From Desulfuromonadaceae bacterium (lineage in GTDB: Bacteria > Desulfobacterota > Desulfuromonadia > Desulfuromonadales > Syntrophotaleaceae), in the NCBI GenBank assembly GCA_021107335.1, contig JAIOSZ010000289.1:1-8924 (forward strand): a stretch of 8,924 nt of DNA, written 5' to 3'. Each line of letters begins with the position of its first letter. Within the stretch, counting starts at the first letter, position 1. Below are positions 1 to 6,247 of the stretch, piece after piece. The notes under the pieces are model-generated. The model saw nothing but the letters and a program-made list of their open reading frames with translations, searched no databases and had not been told where the DNA came from. The translations under genes were made by a program, and so were the position numbers.

Positions 1-290
1 ACGCCGTCTCCGTCACTGTCCAGAGGACAGCCCTTGTCGTCCACGGCCAATCCGCTCGGGGTTTCAGGGCATTCATCAAGGTAGTCGTAGACGCCGTCTC
101 TATCGCTATCCAAGGGGCAGCCGATGGTGGATACAATCACTCCTGCTGGCGTATCGGGGCACTGGTCGAGTTCGTCGTAAACCCCATCGCCATCTGTGTC
201 CAGCGGACAGCCGGCCCCATCGACGCTCATGCCTGCTGGGGTGTCGGCGCAAAGATCATGGATGTCCGTTACCCCGTCTCCATCACTGTC
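1..290 (-). repeat. Tandem 90-bp coding repeats (type 3 repeats, 3 full units plus a partial)
   Basis: Inside the OmpA-like gene, units start at 290, 200, 110 and 20 (minus strand), exactly 90 bp or 30 codons apart. Each unit opens with an Asp-rich loop (DSDGDGV, DTDGDGV, DSDRDGV) and ends GCPL. Every unit has paired cysteines (C204/C218, C234/C248, C264/C278), which suggests either a disulfide per unit or calcium-loop packing. The array continues past the left edge, so the copy number is unknown. The second unit has STI where the others have a charged VDGA/VDDK turn, so the units have diverged and are not a fresh duplication. Confidence 0.9.
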
Positions 291-860
291 GATGGGAGGA
301 AGGGGCTTGGGGGCTTCCTTGGTTTTTCCGCCCATCAGGTAGGTTAAGCCGGCGGTATAGGTAAAATTATTTTCCGGGTCACCAAAGGCAAGAATATGGC
401 GTACGTCGCCGCGCAAGGCCAGGTCGTCGGTAAAGAAGTACTTGAGGCCGACGCCGTAATCGACCAGAAAGTTGGTTTCCGATTTGCCATTGTCCGGGTC
501 GAGGGACATGCCGCCAAGACCGCCGGCGATATAGGGGACCAGGGCGCTGTTGGGCATGAAGTGGTAGAGGGTGTCGAGGCGATAGACCAAGCCGTCAACG
601 TCGGAGCCGTTGTCTGCGTTAGCGTCGAAATAGTTGAGTACAAACTCTGTACCCCAGGTGTCGGTCAGGTTGTACCCCAAGCCTAGGCTGTAGGTCAGGG
701 CGTCGTCGAGATCCTGGTCGCCCTCGAAGATATAACCGCCGATCATGGGCGACAGGCTGAAGCTGTCGGACCGGTTGGCGGCATGACCCGTGACGCAAAG
801 AAAAGCAAAGCAGAGCAGAACGGCAAAGGTCCCGGCCAATGAGCTTTTCAATGTTTTCAT
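1..860 (-). CDS. OmpA-like outer membrane beta-barrel protein with thrombospondin type 3 repeats (C-terminus beyond the window)
   Basis: The 286 visible residues begin at an ATG at 858-860, preceded at 6 nt by a GGAG ribosome binding site (867-870). Residues 1-27 are a Sec signal peptide (Lys-rich start, hydrophobic core, cleavage near VTGHA). Residues 30-178 show the alternating aromatic/small pattern of an 8-strand OmpA/OprF-type barrel (for example [28 protein letters not shown]). A short Pro/Lys linker (KEAPKPLPP) leads into 30-residue repeats from residue 191, each starting D-S/T-D-G/R-D-G and carrying the CADTP/CPDTP and GCPLD motifs of calcium-binding type 3 repeats. Family knowledge predicts a C-terminal OmpA peptidoglycan-binding domain after the repeats, outside the window. 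The likely role is structural, tethering outer membrane to cell wall, with some porin activity possible. It lies downstream of the export operon but has its own candidate promoter. The barrel and repeats are clear; the missing C-terminal domain is inferred. Confidence 0.9.
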   Translation of the reverse strand, partial: MKTLKSSLAGTFAVLLCFAFLCVTGHAANRSDSFSLSPMIGGYIFEGDQDLDDALTYSLGLGYNLTDTWGTEFVLNYFDANADNGSDVDGLVYRLDTLYHFMPNSALVPYIAGGLGGMSLDPDNGKSETNFLVDYGVGLKYFFTDDLALRGDVRHILAFGDPENNFTYTAGLTYLMGGKTKEAPKPLPPIDSDGDGVTDIHDLCADTPAGMSVDGAGCPLDTDGDGVYDELDQCPDTPAGVIVSTIGCPLDSDRDGVYDYLDECPETPSGLAVDDKGCPLDSDGDG

Positions 861-896
861 GGGAGACTCCTTCAGAAAAACCACCACCTCAAATAG

Positions 897-939
897 GCAC
901 AACAACAAAGTAAATTTTAACAGTTTCATGGCGTTGTGC
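897..939. repeat. Inverted repeat flanking the OmpA-like gene promoter
   Basis: GCACAAC at 897-903 and GTTGTGC at 933-939 are perfect 7-bp inverted arms separated by 29 nt. The candidate -10 lies between them and the -35 overlaps the right arm, so a dimeric regulator could bind here. No terminator-like hairpin with a T run is visible between the end of the upstream beta-barrel gene (950) and this gene. Chance occurrence is possible for arms this short. Confidence 0.35.
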
Positions 940-941
940 AA
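914..941 (-). promoter_or_regulatory. Candidate sigma70 promoter for the OmpA-like gene
   Basis: On the minus strand, TTGCAC (936-941) is followed after 16 nt by TAAAAT (914-919). The -10 matches the consensus at 5 of 6 positions and the -35 at 3 of 6. Transcription would start near 907 and leave a leader of about 47 nt. The 89-nt gap before the gene is AT-rich compared with its surroundings, which supports a promoter here. The site is read by eye only. Confidence 0.4.
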
Positions 942-949
942 AGGAAATT

Positions 950-2179
950 TTAGAAAAAGAAGGTCAGGAAAATACCACCACCATCAGCAGCGGAACCGAA
1001 TTCACTGTGCGGCTCCGTAGGAAGGCCCCTCGGGCTACTGCCCCGGTTGAAGGCGTAGAAGAGCTGCAGATTCAGGTTGTCGGACAGGGACCAGTCGATG
1101 GCCGGTCGCAGCAGGGCAGAGCTGTCGGCTAGGTTCCAGATCAGCAGCCCGCTCAGGGTCACCAGGGGGTGGATTTCCCACGAAGGACTCAGCAGCAGAT
1201 AGTGGCGGCCAAGCAGGAAGCTCAACCCCTCCTCCATGGCGGCGGAATTCTGGGCGGCAACATATTCTTTTGGGGTTGTGGCCCCGGCACCATTGAACAG
1301 GTACTGGGCGACGATCACCAGGTCGTTGGCAAAGCGATACCATAGCTCTGTGCCGGCGATGACAAAGTTGCGGTGCAAGTCGCTGTTGGGTTCAGCGCTA
1401 TCCCGGCCGTGGTAAAAAGCCGCTTCTCCCTTGAGGCCTACACCGGAGAGCTCGCCGGCAAGGCCGAACCCCAGCATCGGGCGACTGCGCAGGCTTCCGC
1501 CCAGTCCGAGCAGGTCGATGCCGTGGCTGTTGGCGGAAAAGGTCGCCAATAACGAGTGATGATCGCTGTTGTCGCCGAAGACGGCAACGGCGCCGACCTG
1601 TCCGGCGGTGCCGAAATAGCGCACAGCCCGCAGTGCATCAACCCCCGGACGGGTCAGCCGGTCGATGGCGTCCGGGGCGAAGGGGGCGATGACGTCCAGG
1701 GGCGAAACGAGCAGCATGCGCCCGAAGCCGATGGCCTGGCGGCCGATGCTCCAGTCGATGCCCCGGTGACTGAATTGCAGGTTGCAGCGGTCGAGCTGCA
1801 GGCGATTGGCGAGCCCGGAATCGCTGTGCCAGGTCTTCTCCAGGGACGTCAGGCGATTCATCCCGTCGGCGGGCAGTAGCAGCAATTCCTCGGGGTCGGC
1901 ATAGAGCAGGCTGTTTTCGCCAGCCAGCTCCAGGTAGCCCGTTTTTCCCCAGGGAGTGTTCAGTTCCAGCCGCAGGCTGTTGCTGGAGAAGATCCCGGCT
2001 GGCCGCTGGCCTGCGGGCTGCTCCTTGGCATAGAGGGACAGGGAGCGGAACTGGCCGCTCAGCGGGGGGGGGCCGGCTTCGACGATGGTACACTGGCAGA
2101 GCAGCATCGCTGTCAGTAGCAAAGCCTCAAGTAGCCAGACGACGCAGAGGGCAAATTGTCGAGCCTCTGGTTGTTTCAT
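950..2179 (-). CDS. Outer membrane beta-barrel protein, last gene of the LolA-like/ABC export operon
   Basis: This is a 409-residue protein. Residues 11-35 form a hydrophobic export signal ending near IVEA-G; there is no clear lipobox, although C28 and C30 are present. The rest is rich in alternating amphipathic strands and ends GIFLTFFF, with a terminal Phe as in the signal recognised by the BAM machinery. The segment at residues 126-190 ([44 protein letters not shown]) recalls the 'GRQ..FG' core of DUF1302/alginate-export-type barrels, but I cannot assign a family. The start codon overlaps the stop of the ATPase gene by 4 nt (ATGA). No good ribosome binding site precedes it, so translation is probably coupled to the ATPase. 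The context suggests an outer-membrane partner or cargo of the exporter. Localisation is well supported; function is not known. Confidence 0.85.
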   Translation of the reverse strand: MKQPEARQFALCVVWLLEALLLTAMLLCQCTIVEAGPPPLSGQFRSLSLYAKEQPAGQRPAGIFSSNSLRLELNTPWGKTGYLELAGENSLLYADPEELLLLPADGMNRLTSLEKTWHSDSGLANRLQLDRCNLQFSHRGIDWSIGRQAIGFGRMLLVSPLDVIAPFAPDAIDRLTRPGVDALRAVRYFGTAGQVGAVAVFGDNSDHHSLLATFSANSHGIDLLGLGGSLRSRPMLGFGLAGELSGVGLKGEAAFYHGRDSAEPNSDLHRNFVIAGTELWYRFANDLVIVAQYLFNGAGATTPKEYVAAQNSAAMEEGLSFLLGRHYLLLSPSWEIHPLVTLSGLLIWNLADSSALLRPAIDWSLSDNLNLQLFYAFNRGSSPRGLPTEPHSEFGSAADGGGIFLTFFF

Positions 2180-2865
2180 GGCGTCTGCTGCATGTCTGAT
2201 TGCAAACGACCGTCCTTCAGGGTGATCACCCGCCGGGCGCAGTTGATTACCTGTGGGTCGTGGGAGCTGAAGATGAAGGTGGTGTTTTCCGTTGCGTTAA
2301 GTTGTCGCATCAGGGTCAGCAGATCGGCGGCGGTCTGCGAGTCGAGATTGGCGGTCGGTTCGTCGGCCAGCACTACGGTGGGCCGGGTGGCAATAGCGCG
2401 GGCCACGGCCACCCGTTGCTGCTGGCCCCCGGAGAGATCGTTCGGTTTGCGGTTTTCCAGGCCGGCGATGCTTAGCTGTTGGAACAGGGTGCTGATTCGG
2501 CGGCGCCGTTCCGTTTTGGGCAGCCGCTGCAGCATCAGGGGGAACTCGACGTTTTCCGCTGCGCTCAGGACCGGAATCAGGTTGTAGGATTGAAACACGA
2601 AACCGATGTGGTTCAGGCGAAATTCGGCTAGTTCTGCCGGAGAGCTTTTGCCGGTACTGCGGCCGGCGATGACCACACTGCCGGAGGTTGGCTGATCGAG
2701 GCCGCCGATGAGGTTGAGCACCGTGGTCTTGCCGCTTCCCGACGGGCCGGCCAGTACGGTGAATTCGCCCTGTTCAAAGCGCAGGTTAAGATCGGCGAGG
2801 GCCGTCACTTGCTGGTTTCCAACCGGATAGATCTTGCCGATCTTTGCCAGTTCGATAAGGGGCAT
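2176..2865 (-). CDS. ABC transporter ATPase, LolD/MacB type
   Basis: This 229-residue, full-length nucleotide-binding subunit has all the key motifs: Walker A GPSGSGKT (40-47), Q-loop Gln92, signature LSGGQ (144-148), Walker B VVLADEP (164-170), D-loop NLD (173-175) and switch His202 in SSHD. The family (LolD, MacB, FtsE) powers type VII ABC mechanotransmission: ATP binding and release in the cytoplasm moves periplasmic domains of FtsX-like permeases rather than passing substrate through a channel. An AAAGG site lies 8 nt before the ATG. The gene sits 45 nt after the second permease and overlaps the beta-barrel gene by 4 nt. It most likely serves the two adjacent permeases as a homodimer. LolD itself would normally sit with lolC/lolE and not with a LolA-like gene and a barrel, so I leave the symbol empty. 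Confidence 0.95.
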   Translation of the reverse strand: MPLIELAKIGKIYPVGNQQVTALADLNLRFEQGEFTVLAGPSGSGKTTVLNLIGGLDQPTSGSVVIAGRSTGKSSPAELAEFRLNHIGFVFQSYNLIPVLSAAENVEFPLMLQRLPKTERRRRISTLFQQLSIAGLENRKPNDLSGGQQQRVAVARAIATRPTVVLADEPTANLDSQTAADLLTLMRQLNATENTTFIFSSHDPQVINCARRVITLKDGRLQSDMQQTP

Positions 2866-2910
2866 TCGGATTGCCTTTCGGTTAGCGGCCCTGTTTCGCC
2901 GCAGGCGCTG

Positions 2911-4140
2911 CTAATGCTTGCGCATCGCCGCCGCCGGGGCGATACGTGCCGCCTTGTGGGCGGGATAGAGGGCGGCGGCCACAGTCAGCAAGGTCAGATA
3001 GAGGCAGATGCGGGCCATCCAGGTGAAATCCCAGGTCGCTCTCAGGATCGGATCGAAGACCACACCGCCGAATTCCATACTTTCCGGCATCATGCGACTC
3101 AGGTCGATGCCGTAATGTACCAGATACCAGGTGATCAGGGAGCCGAGCAGGGTGCCGACTGCGATACCGGCCAGTGCCAGCATTAGCGCCTCAGTCAGAA
3201 TAAGCCGGCGCAGTTGGGCTGGGCTGGCGCCGATGGCCAGCATCACTCCAAACTCACGAATCCGTTCCATGACTGACATCAGCAGGGTATTGACCACTCC
3301 GATAGTGACGATCAGGGTAATGACGAGGAAGATGAACTTCTGGCCCGCATAGTCGAGTTTGATGGCATCGGCCAGGTTGGGCATTGCCTCCTCCCAGGAC
3401 ACGGCCCGGGGGGCTTTGTCCCGCAGCAGTCTGTTGATCGCCGGCAGCGCGGTTTGTTCATCATCGGCGCTTTCCAGAATGACCGCCAGTTCGTGAATTT
3501 TCCCAGACATGCCGGCGATTGCCGAGGCCTTTTCCAGGCCGACTATGATTAGCGAACTGTCCAGTTCTCGAATTCCTGTTTTCAGGCTGCCGCGGACCCG
3601 GAATAACTCGCTGACCAGGTCGCCCTGCCGATTTTGCAGGGTGATCACCAGCTTGTTGCCATCGGTGATCTTCAGCTCGTCGAGCAGCCGGCAGCCGAGC
3701 ACAGCATCGTTGCTCTGCGAGGAGCGGATCATTTTGCCCGGCAGCAGGTGTTTGAGAAAGGGGTTAGCGGTGCGTTCAGCCAGCGGCGCCACTCCGGTCA
3801 GCAGAATCCCCCGGCTCTCGCGGCTTGACTGGGCCAGTGCCGGCAGATAGATGCGGGGCAGTGCCCGGGCTACCTCCGGCAAGTCCTGTATCTCGTCTAT
3901 CAAGCTGCCGGGGGCAAAGGCCAGGCTTTCGTCGCGGCTGCGCGGGTAGTCTTCCAGATAGACGGCGATATGTCCGGAGCCGGCCCGCACCCCGTGGTCG
4001 ACCATGCTGGCGTATATGCCCATGGCCAGATTGTGAGCGGCCTGCATCAGCATAATGCTGAAGGCGATGGCCGCCAGGGTGATGAGGGTGCGGCGGCGGT
4101 TGCGCCAGAGGTTTTTCCACGCCAGCAGGGCGAATTCCAT
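2911..4140 (-). CDS. ABC transporter permease, FtsX/MacB-LolE type (second permease)
   Basis: The 409-residue protein has one N-terminal membrane segment (about 17-38), a periplasmic domain of about 220 residues, and three C-terminal segments (about 266-290, 314-338 and 374-392), the usual FtsX-domain layout. MERIREFGVMLAIG (291-304) is the cytoplasmic coupling region that contacts the ATPase, and the protein ends with the family's PAHKAARI...AAMR tail. The N-terminus WKNLWRNRRRTL nearly matches that of the upstream permease (RNLWRNRRRTL), so the two are paralogues that probably form a heterodimer as LolC-LolE do. Only 1 nt separates its ATG from the previous stop, and a GGAGG site lies inside the end of that gene. 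Expected role: extracting a lipid or lipoprotein from the outer leaflet of the inner membrane. The substrate is unknown. Confidence 0.92.
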   Translation of the reverse strand: MEFALLAWKNLWRNRRRTLITLAAIAFSIMLMQAAHNLAMGIYASMVDHGVRAGSGHIAVYLEDYPRSRDESLAFAPGSLIDEIQDLPEVARALPRIYLPALAQSSRESRGILLTGVAPLAERTANPFLKHLLPGKMIRSSQSNDAVLGCRLLDELKITDGNKLVITLQNRQGDLVSELFRVRGSLKTGIRELDSSLIIVGLEKASAIAGMSGKIHELAVILESADDEQTALPAINRLLRDKAPRAVSWEEAMPNLADAIKLDYAGQKFIFLVITLIVTIGVVNTLLMSVMERIREFGVMLAIGASPAQLRRLILTEALMLALAGIAVGTLLGSLITWYLVHYGIDLSRMMPESMEFGGVVFDPILRATWDFTWMARICLYLTLLTVAAALYPAHKAARIAPAAAMRKH

Positions 4141-5335
4141 GCTAGTCCTCCCGCAAGGCCGTCACCGGCTGCAGGCCGGCGGCCCGATTGGCGGGCAGCC
4201 AGCCGGCCAGCAGAGTGACCAGCAATAATAACAGGGCCGGAGTGACCAGGTTGGCCGGCACGAAAACCGCGTGCAGGCGGGGCAGGATGGTGCCGCCTGC
4301 ATAGGTGATCGGGCTCAGAGTGCCGGACAGGTCGATGCCGACCCGGGCCATGTAGAAGGTCATAGCCAGTCCGAGGGCCAGTCCGACGGCCAGGGCCAGA
4401 ACGCTCATCAACAGGGTTTCCAGCAGCACCAGGCCGCGGATTCGCCAGGGGCTCATCCCTAGCGCCATAAGGATGCCGAATTCCCGGGAGCGTTCCATGA
4501 CCGACATGAACAGGGTATTGAGAATGCCAAGGCCGGTGGCGAAGTAAAGGATGCTGGCCATGATTAGCCGGGTGACGTCGTAGCTGGCGATGGCTTCTTG
4601 CATTTCCGGCAACAGTTCCCCCCAAGCCAGGGCATCGAGCCCCTGTGGCAGCAGCGGATCCAGCCGGGCGGCGGCCTGTCCGGCCAGTAGTGGGTCGTGC
4701 AGAGCCAGAGCCAGTTCATGTACCTGGCCAGGCAGAACCATCAGTTCCTGCAGCCAAGGCAGCGACACCAGCACCAGTTGGTTGTCCTGGCGGCTGTTGC
4801 CGGTGGCGAAAATGCCGCTAACTTGCAGCAGGTCGTTGCCGATGGAGCCGTCGGCCGCCTGGGTGACGAAGACCAGCTCGTCGCCCGGCACGACGCCAAG
4901 TCGGGAGGCCAGGCCCCGGCCGACCAGGGCGCCACTCTTGCCTTCAGCCGGATAGCTGCCGCTCACCAGCAGCTGCTGCAGGCGGGTGACCTGCCGTTCC
5001 TGCGACGGTGCCATGCCCAACAATTCGGCGGGCCGGGTGTTGAGGCCATGGGCCAGCAGGCCAAAGGCCCGCAATCTGGGGGACAGGCCGACAATCTGCG
5101 GGTCGGAGGCGATCTGTTGCCGCAGCTCGGCTGAGAGATGAAAGGTTGCGAACAGATTGTGGTCGTCCTGGTAACCGCTCCGGGAAACGACCAGGTGCCC
5201 CCGATACTGTTCCGTGGCCGAAGCGAGCATATCCTGAATCATCCCCGAAAAAACCCCAAGGGCCAGGATCAGCAAAGAGACGGAGACCACCATCGCCGAC
5301 AGGGTCAGCAGGGTGCGGCGGCGGTTGCGCCAGAG
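4085..5335. repeat. Exact 26-bp direct repeat shared by the two permease genes
   Basis: Positions 4085-4110 and 5310-5335 are identical over 26 bp, 1225 bp apart, and encode the same L-W-R-N-R-R-R-T-L segment just before the first membrane helix. The rest of the genes align at protein level but much less at DNA level. The repeat reflects paralogy plus strong constraint or local gene conversion. Confidence 0.8.
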
Positions 5336-5362
5336 ATTGCGTAGGGCCAGGGTCAACATCAT
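4142..5362 (-). CDS. ABC transporter permease, FtsX/MacB-LolC type (first permease)
   Basis: The 406-residue protein has the same architecture as its neighbour: membrane segment 1 at about 18-40, a periplasmic domain, then segments at about 267-289, 315-338 and 372-390. MERSREFGILMALG (289-302) is the coupling region, and PANRAAGLQPVTALRED is the C-terminal tail. The start overlaps the stop of the LolA-like gene by 4 nt (ATGA). A second ATG follows immediately at 5357-5359, so initiation could use either codon. There is no strong ribosome binding site, which fits translational coupling. The periplasmic domain differs clearly from that of the second permease, so the two halves probably have different jobs, for example one recruiting the LolA-like chaperone. 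This division of labour is inferred from LolC/LolE. Confidence 0.92.
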   Translation of the reverse strand: MMLTLALRNLWRNRRRTLLTLSAMVVSVSLLILALGVFSGMIQDMLASATEQYRGHLVVSRSGYQDDHNLFATFHLSAELRQQIASDPQIVGLSPRLRAFGLLAHGLNTRPAELLGMAPSQERQVTRLQQLLVSGSYPAEGKSGALVGRGLASRLGVVPGDELVFVTQAADGSIGNDLLQVSGIFATGNSRQDNQLVLVSLPWLQELMVLPGQVHELALALHDPLLAGQAAARLDPLLPQGLDALAWGELLPEMQEAIASYDVTRLIMASILYFATGLGILNTLFMSVMERSREFGILMALGMSPWRIRGLVLLETLLMSVLALAVGLALGLAMTFYMARVGIDLSGTLSPITYAGGTILPRLHAVFVPANLVTPALLLLLVTLLAGWLPANRAAGLQPVTALRED

Positions 5363-6114
5363 GGGCGACGGCTCTTGAGGTTGCGCAGGGAAAAGAAGCT
5401 GCGTTCCACCGGCACGTCAAAGGCCAGCTCCAGGTACTCCAGAACCGTCCGTTCGGCCGTTTTGTCCAGGGGTTGTACGGTCATACGCAGCGGAATGGGC
5501 CGCTCGCCGACCAAGCGTACTTTATCGAACCGGATGTCCCGCACCGGCACGAGATTCTCGTCGAAATAGCGCACCTGTTGCGGCACCCGGCGCTTTTTTT
5601 CAATTTGGTAGACGATTTTACCCCAGATCACCGCGGCGTTCGGTTTAGGAATCCCGACGATACGCCAGTAGCTGTCGGTTTCCTCCTCCAGGGAAAAGTC
5701 GTAATCCTCGTCGATGTGGGATTCCTTGACCAGGTCGTTGTTGGTAATGTGGCTGCCCATCCAGGCTCCGCCCATCATCGAGGTCGGTATCTTGATCACC
5801 CGGTCGACCTTGGGCAGGAAGTTCCAGACTTCGCGGTCGGCCTTCAGAGTGGCGACGCCTCTTTCCTTAACCGGTTCCAGAATTCGCACCAGAAAGTAGT
5901 CCCGGCCCAGCGACCAGCCGACCATCTCCAGGCGTCGTTGCCAGTGCTCGGCGTCGACCTGCATGAGCATGCGGGAGCGGGAAGAGCGGCCGGTATGCTG
6001 GTCTTCTACCTCGCGGATCAGGTTTCGCCAGTCGGTATCCGCCACGGCGACAACGGGTGATAGACTGATCAGCAGGCTTGCTAGCAGTAATACGGCGTAT
6101 GCGCGGCGCGTCAT
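5359..6114 (-). CDS. Periplasmic outer membrane lipoprotein-sorting protein, LolA-like
   Basis: I place the start at the ATG at 6112-6114 (251 residues), not at the farther upstream 6195, because AGGAG lies 7 nt before it and the protein then opens with a Sec signal peptide (MTRRAYAVLLLASLL, cleavage after VAVA at residue 25). The mature part has the features of the COG2834/PF17131 LolA-like family: W-N-F-L-P-K at 97-102, then the conserved block around 114-140 (MGGAWMGSHITNNDL followed by an acidic DEDYDF), and basic beta-strands to the end. Family members are half-open beta-barrels that bind acyl chains and carry lipoproteins or lipids across the periplasm; many sit beside RND/MMPL exporters. 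Here the partner is an ABC system of two permeases and an ATPase. As first gene of the operon it would accept cargo from the permeases. The fold assignment is strong; cargo and acceptor are unknown. Confidence 0.9.
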   Translation of the reverse strand: MTRRAYAVLLLASLLISLSPVVAVADTDWRNLIREVEDQHTGRSSRSRMLMQVDAEHWQRRLEMVGWSLGRDYFLVRILEPVKERGVATLKADREVWNFLPKVDRVIKIPTSMMGGAWMGSHITNNDLVKESHIDEDYDFSLEEETDSYWRIVGIPKPNAAVIWGKIVYQIEKKRRVPQQVRYFDENLVPVRDIRFDKVRLVGERPIPLRMTVQPLDKTAERTVLEYLELAFDVPVERSFFSLRNLKSRRP

Positions 6115-6144
6115 CGGGTTCTCCTGTGGGGGTTGCCGGCAAGC

Positions 6145-6161
6145 GCTGGCGCGAGGCCAGC
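6145..6161. other. Small hairpin in the leader of the export operon
   Basis: GCTGGC (6145-6150) and GCCAGC (6156-6161) form a perfect 6-bp GC-rich stem with a 5-nt loop, 31 nt upstream of the LolA-like start codon. If transcription starts from the candidate promoter at 6194-6222, this hairpin is in the mRNA leader. It has no T run, so it is not a terminator. Significance is uncertain. Confidence 0.35.
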
Positions 6162-6172
6162 TGTGATCCTGC

Positions 6173-6201
6173 TTGACCGGAACAAGCCTGTGCATTACAT
6201 T
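6173..6201 (+). promoter_or_regulatory. Candidate sigma70 promoter for the 562-residue protein gene
   Basis: TTGACC (6173-6178) and TACATT (6196-6201) are separated by 17 nt and match the consensus at 5 of 6 and 4 of 6 positions. Transcription would start near 6208, giving a leader of about 40 nt before the ATG at 6248. Its -10 overlaps the -10 proposed for the opposite direction. Confidence 0.5.
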
Positions 6202-6222
6202 GTCTGATTATGAAAAAAACAA
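6194..6222 (-). promoter_or_regulatory. Candidate sigma70 promoter for the LolA-like/ABC operon
   Basis: On the minus strand, TTGTTT (6217-6222) and TGTAAT (6194-6199) are separated by 17 nt. The -10 matches 5 of 6 and the -35 only 3 of 6, so an activator may be needed. Transcription would start near 6187, leaving a leader of about 73 nt before the ATG at 6114. Confidence 0.4.
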
Positions 6223-6247
6223 CGATACCTTAGGAGTTTATCAATTT

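Noticed and set aside
1..290. Regular repeats as a CRISPR array
   Set aside because: The 90-bp units are continuous coding sequence with conserved Asp/Cys codons and no spacer/repeat alternation.
2086..2098. A lipobox in the barrel protein around C28/C30
   Set aside because: The residues before each Cys (MLL-C, LCQ-C) do not fit the L-A/S-G/A-C pattern, and the C-terminal Phe and strand pattern point to an integral barrel.
4047..4625. A 192-codon minus-strand frame overlapping both permeases
   Set aside because: It is an out-of-frame reading of the two permease genes with Arg/Pro/Gly-rich composition and no domain.
5146..6060. A 304-codon plus-strand open frame
   Set aside because: It lies antisense to the first permease and the LolA-like gene, has low-complexity Gly/Arg/Pro composition at its start and no ribosome site. 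It is a shadow of GC-rich coding sequence.
6115..6195. Longer N-terminus for the LolA-like protein from an ATG at 6195
   Set aside because: The extra 27 residues would precede the signal peptide and bury it, and they cover the leader and part of the divergent promoter region. The ATG at 6114 has a good AGGAG site.
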